Source: Aquatica leii (taxonomy: Eukaryota > Arthropoda > Insecta > Coleoptera > Lampyridae). From it: a DNA stretch of 64,000 bases. Shown here one piece after another: positions 61,901 to 64,000 of this stretch. Position numbers and translations under genes: made by a program. Within the stretch, counting starts at the first letter, position 1; every line of letters starts with the position of its first letter. The stretch lies in the NCBI GenBank assembly GCA_035610365.1, contig CM069434.1, forward strand, positions 125,358,895-125,422,894, written 5' to 3'. The notes beneath the pieces are model-generated. The model was not told the origin of the DNA. It worked only from the letters and a program-made list of their open reading frames with translations, and ran no database searches.

Positions 61901-63933
61901 CCCATATGCTTGCACTATATGCTTGGCTGTATGGTGAGCACAGTAATTAATTTAGAATTCATTTCTTTATATGTAGTACCTTTGGAAAAATATGTGACAA
62001 AAAAATTTCTGTAAAAATCTTTTATGCTTATGAGTTTTTAGAACGTCAATTCAAGTTGGAGACCTTTATTTTGTAAAATTTTATTAATAAAATGTCTATT
62101 TTAATTATTTTAACTAATTTCTGTTAATATATTTTAACCGTATCTTATTGTATTTAATATGAATTATGTTTGTAATTAATTGTAAACACTTGTATTATTA
62201 TTGTTTACAGATTCGTCGCCGGAGGGGATGGACGCGTCCGTCCTACTAGTTAGTGGTAAGATTTCACCAATGTTTTGTGTTTGTTTTTTCTTAAGTAGGA
62301 ATTAGTTAAAGTTTCGGTGGCCCATATGCTTGCACTATATGCTTGGCTGTATGGTGAGCACAGTAATTAATTTAGAATTCATTTCTTTATATGTAGTACC
62401 TTTGGAAAAATATGTGACAAAAAATTTCTGTAAAAATCTTTTCTGCTTATGAGTTTTTAGAACGTCAATTCAAGTTGGAGACCTTTATTTTGTAAAATTT
62501 TATTAATAAAATGTCTATTTTAATTATTTTAACTAATTTCTGTTAATATATTTTAACCGTATCTTATTGTATTTAATATGAATTATGTTTGTAATTAACT
62601 GTAAACACTTGTATTATTATTGTTTACAGATTCGTCGCCGGAGGGCATGGACGCGTCCGTCCTACTAGTTAGTGGTAAGATTTCACCAATGTTTTGTGTT
62701 TGTTTTTTCTTAAGTAGGAATTAGTTAAAGTTTCGGTGGCCCATATGCTTGCACTATATGCTTGGCTGTATGGTGAGCACAGTAATTAATTTAGAATTCA
62801 TTTCTTTATATGTAGTACCTTTGGAAAAATATGTGACAAAAAATTTCTGTAAAAATCTTTTTATGCTTATGAGTTTTTAGAACGTCAATTCAAGTTGGAG
62901 ACCTTTATTTTGTAAAATTTTATTAATAAAATGTCTATTTTAATTATTTTAACTAATTTCTGTTAATATATTTTAACCGTATCTTATTGTATTTAATATG
63001 AATTATGTTTGTAATTAACTGTAAACACTTGTATTATTATTGTTTACAGATTCGTCGCCGGAGGGCATGGACGCGTCCGTCCTACTAGTTAGTGGTAAGA
63101 TTTCACCAATGTTTTGTGTTTGTTTTTTCTTAAGTAGGAATTAGTTAAAGTTTCGGTGGCCCATATGCTTGCACTATATGCTTGGCTGTATGGTGAGCAC
63201 AGTAATTAATTTAGAATTCATTTCTTTATATGTAGTACCTTTGGAAAAATATGTGACAAAAAATTTCTGTAAAAATCTTTTTATGCTTATGAGTTTTTAG
63301 AACGTCAATTCAAGTTGGAGACCTTTATTTTGTAAAATTTTATTAATAAAATGTCTATTTTAATTATTTTAACTAATTTCTGTTAATATATTTTAACCGT
63401 ATCTTATTGTATTTAATATGAATTATGTTAGTAATTAATTGTAAACACTTGTATTATTATTGTTTACAGATTCGTCGCCGGAGGGGATGGACGCGTCCGT
63501 CCTACTAGTTAGTGGTAAGATTTCACCAATGTTTTGTGTTTGTTTTTTCTTAAGTAGGAATTAGTTAAAGTTTCGGTGGCCCATATGCTTGCACTATATG
63601 CTTGGCTGTATGGTGAGCACAGTAATTAATTTAGAATTCATTTCTTTATATGTAGTACCTTTGGAAAAATATGTGACAAAAAATTTCTGTAAAAATCTTT
63701 TATGCTTATGAGTTTTTAGAACGTCAATTCAAGTTGGAGACCTTTATTTTGTAAAATTTTATTAATAAAATGTCTATTTTAATTATTTTAACTAATTTCT
63801 GTTAATATATTTTAACCGTATCTTATTGTATTTAACATGAATTATGTTTGTAATTAATTGTAAACACTTGTATTATTATTGTTTACAGATTCGTCGCCGG
63901 AGGCGGAGGACGCGTCCCTCCTACTAGTTAGTG
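34899..63933 (+). CDS. Mini-exon repeat gene (gene B), 5' complete, 3' off the window
   Basis: Spliced gene model assembled from sequence: coding exons 34899-34922, 35304-35375, 35945-36005 and 36058-36132, then the array-B mini-exons from 39060. Phases agree at every junction (0, 0, 1, then 1-1 for each mini-exon). The N-terminal ~77 residues are hydrophilic, with no signal peptide or membrane segment. The repeat region is up to 60 copies of a 15-residue unit (51 copies are exactly 45 nt). Across junctions the protein reads ..VVLVS-DSSPEGMDAS.., a hydrophobic core with a Ser/Asp/Glu tail like a SUMO-interacting motif. The likely promoter is at 30210-30349, with HSEs. Transcription, full array inclusion and function are inferred, and no known family is recognised. 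The non-45-nt exons would stop translation if included. Confidence 0.55.
35304..35375 (+). CDS. Gene B coding exon, 72 nt
   Basis: Acceptor TGCTTTTGTGTAG, donor GTAAGT. It is open only in frame 0 and encodes 24 residues (EKSIGKMEKVPLK, then EILSDNVLSHN). The exon is phase 0-0, matching its neighbours. Confidence 0.6.
35945..36005 (+). CDS. Gene B coding exon, 61 nt
   Basis: The acceptor has a long T-rich tract (AATTATTTTTAG) and the donor is GTAATT. It encodes TDLESDQIHLMQSGEGCDSE plus one base, an acidic segment, and moves the phase from 0 to 1. Confidence 0.6.
36058..36132 (+). CDS. Gene B coding exon, 75 nt, feeding the array
   Basis: Acceptor AAACTTTGCAG, donor GTAAGT. It is phase 1-1 and encodes DVDQANTCPNILNNTL and then SFTLTQDNI. 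Its last base G joins AT of a mini-exon to give Asp, exactly as mini-exons join one another. Confidence 0.6.
36133..38726 (+). other. Intron before array B, with repeat debris
   Basis: Non-coding by inspection. It holds a (TG)n tract (36580-36599) next to a dispersed-repeat-like segment (ATAACTCTCGAACCAAAAGTCC), and a tRNA-type B box GGTTCGAATCC near 36909 that could be a decayed SINE, with no A box found. Further small phase 1-1 exons cannot be excluded. Confidence 0.4.
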
Positions 63934-64000
63934 GTAAGATTTCACCAATGTTTTGTGTTTGTTTTTCTTAAGTAGGAATTAGTTAAAGTTTCGGTGGCCC
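38727..64000 (+). repeat. Tandem array B, 60 mini-exon units
   Basis: Head-to-tail units averaging 421 bp. The array starts 47 bases inside the intron part of a unit and continues past the window. Exon starts: 39060, 39482, 39902, 40324, 40746, 41166, 41587, 42008, 42428, 42846, 43267, 43690, 44109, 44531, 44954, 45374, 45792, 46215, 46638, 47061, 47484, 47907, 48327, 48747, 49169, 49588, 50011, 50433, 50853, 51272, 51689, 52112, 52535, 52956, 53377, 53794, 54213, 54635, 55055, 55478, 55901, 56321, 56741, 57164, 57584, 58007, 58426, 58849, 59268, 59686, 60109, 60529, 60951, 61371, 61791, 62211, 62630, 63050, 63470, 63889. Lengths are 45 nt except 43 (51272, 53377, 58849), 44 (42428, 49169, 54635, 58007, 59268) and 46 (61371). 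Intron copies differ mainly in A- and T-run lengths. Confidence 0.97.

Noticed and set aside
38727..64000. CRISPR array or bacterial-type direct repeats
   Set aside because: Repeats are whole 420-bp units without unique spacers, and the window is clearly eukaryotic, with introns and retroelements.
38727..64000. Plain satellite DNA without coding meaning
   Set aside because: Not fully excluded, but the exact 45-nt length in most copies, splice consensus on both sides, one open frame and matching phase with upstream exons argue for exons.

Overview
This is an AT-rich, intron-bearing, transposon-dense stretch of an animal genome. An insect or other arthropod is most likely: the transposon set fits (BEL/Pao, Penelope-like, hAT with DUF4371, Mutator-like, mariner-like relics), and two promoters pair a TATA box with a TCAGTT initiator about 30 bp downstream. 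The order cannot be fixed from sequence alone. Nothing bacterial is present, and no tRNA or rRNA gene was seen.

The central feature is a pair of tandem arrays on the + strand with a unit of about 420 bp. Array A (1-~4435) carries 11 units and runs off the left edge. Array B (~38727-64000) carries 60 exon copies and runs off the right edge. Each unit holds a GC-rich mini-exon, usually exactly 45 nt, between a consensus 3' splice site (TGTTTACAG) and 5' splice site (GTAAGA). The rest of the unit is AT-rich intron. The exon is phase 1-1 and open in one frame only, so each spliced copy adds 15 residues, DSSPEGMDASVVLVS or a close variant.

Upstream of array B a gene can be assembled. It has an HSE-bearing promoter (TATA 30316, initiator 30344) and a 5' UTR exon (30346-30514). 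A coding start follows at 34899, then exons at 35304-35375, 35945-36005 and 36058-36132. The last ends in phase 1 and therefore splices in frame into the mini-exons. The repeat, read across the splice junction as VVLVSDSSPE, resembles a SUMO-interacting motif with a phosphorylatable acidic tail. I propose a possibly heat-inducible gene encoding a poly-SIM-like repeat protein built from dozens of near-identical mini-exons. Array A would be the 3' part of an upstream paralogue, with a candidate terminal exon at 4699-4814 and a poly(A) signal at 4881. A decayed unit at 28941-29130 hints at a third copy.

The DNA between the arrays is mostly transposon debris. From left to right it holds a decayed DYMHL-type transposase-domain gene (5371-7048), a MITE-like element (7226-7789), a DUF4806-like pseudogene (8200-9088), a hAT/ZMYM1-like pseudogene (9526-11808, -) and a decayed BEL/Pao element (12735-15691, +). 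Next come a 3.3-kb TIR element with a captured-looking terminal exon (15813-19102) and a Mutator-like pseudogene (-) split by a young BEL/Pao element (20910-26643). After these lie a 159-bp tandem repeat, a Penelope-like element with inverted arms (30610-32955, inside intron 1 of the array-B gene) and a mariner-like relic (33690-34430, -).

Main caveat: most differences among array copies, and both LTR differences of the young BEL element, are homopolymer lengths. Some frame breaks may therefore be assembly errors.
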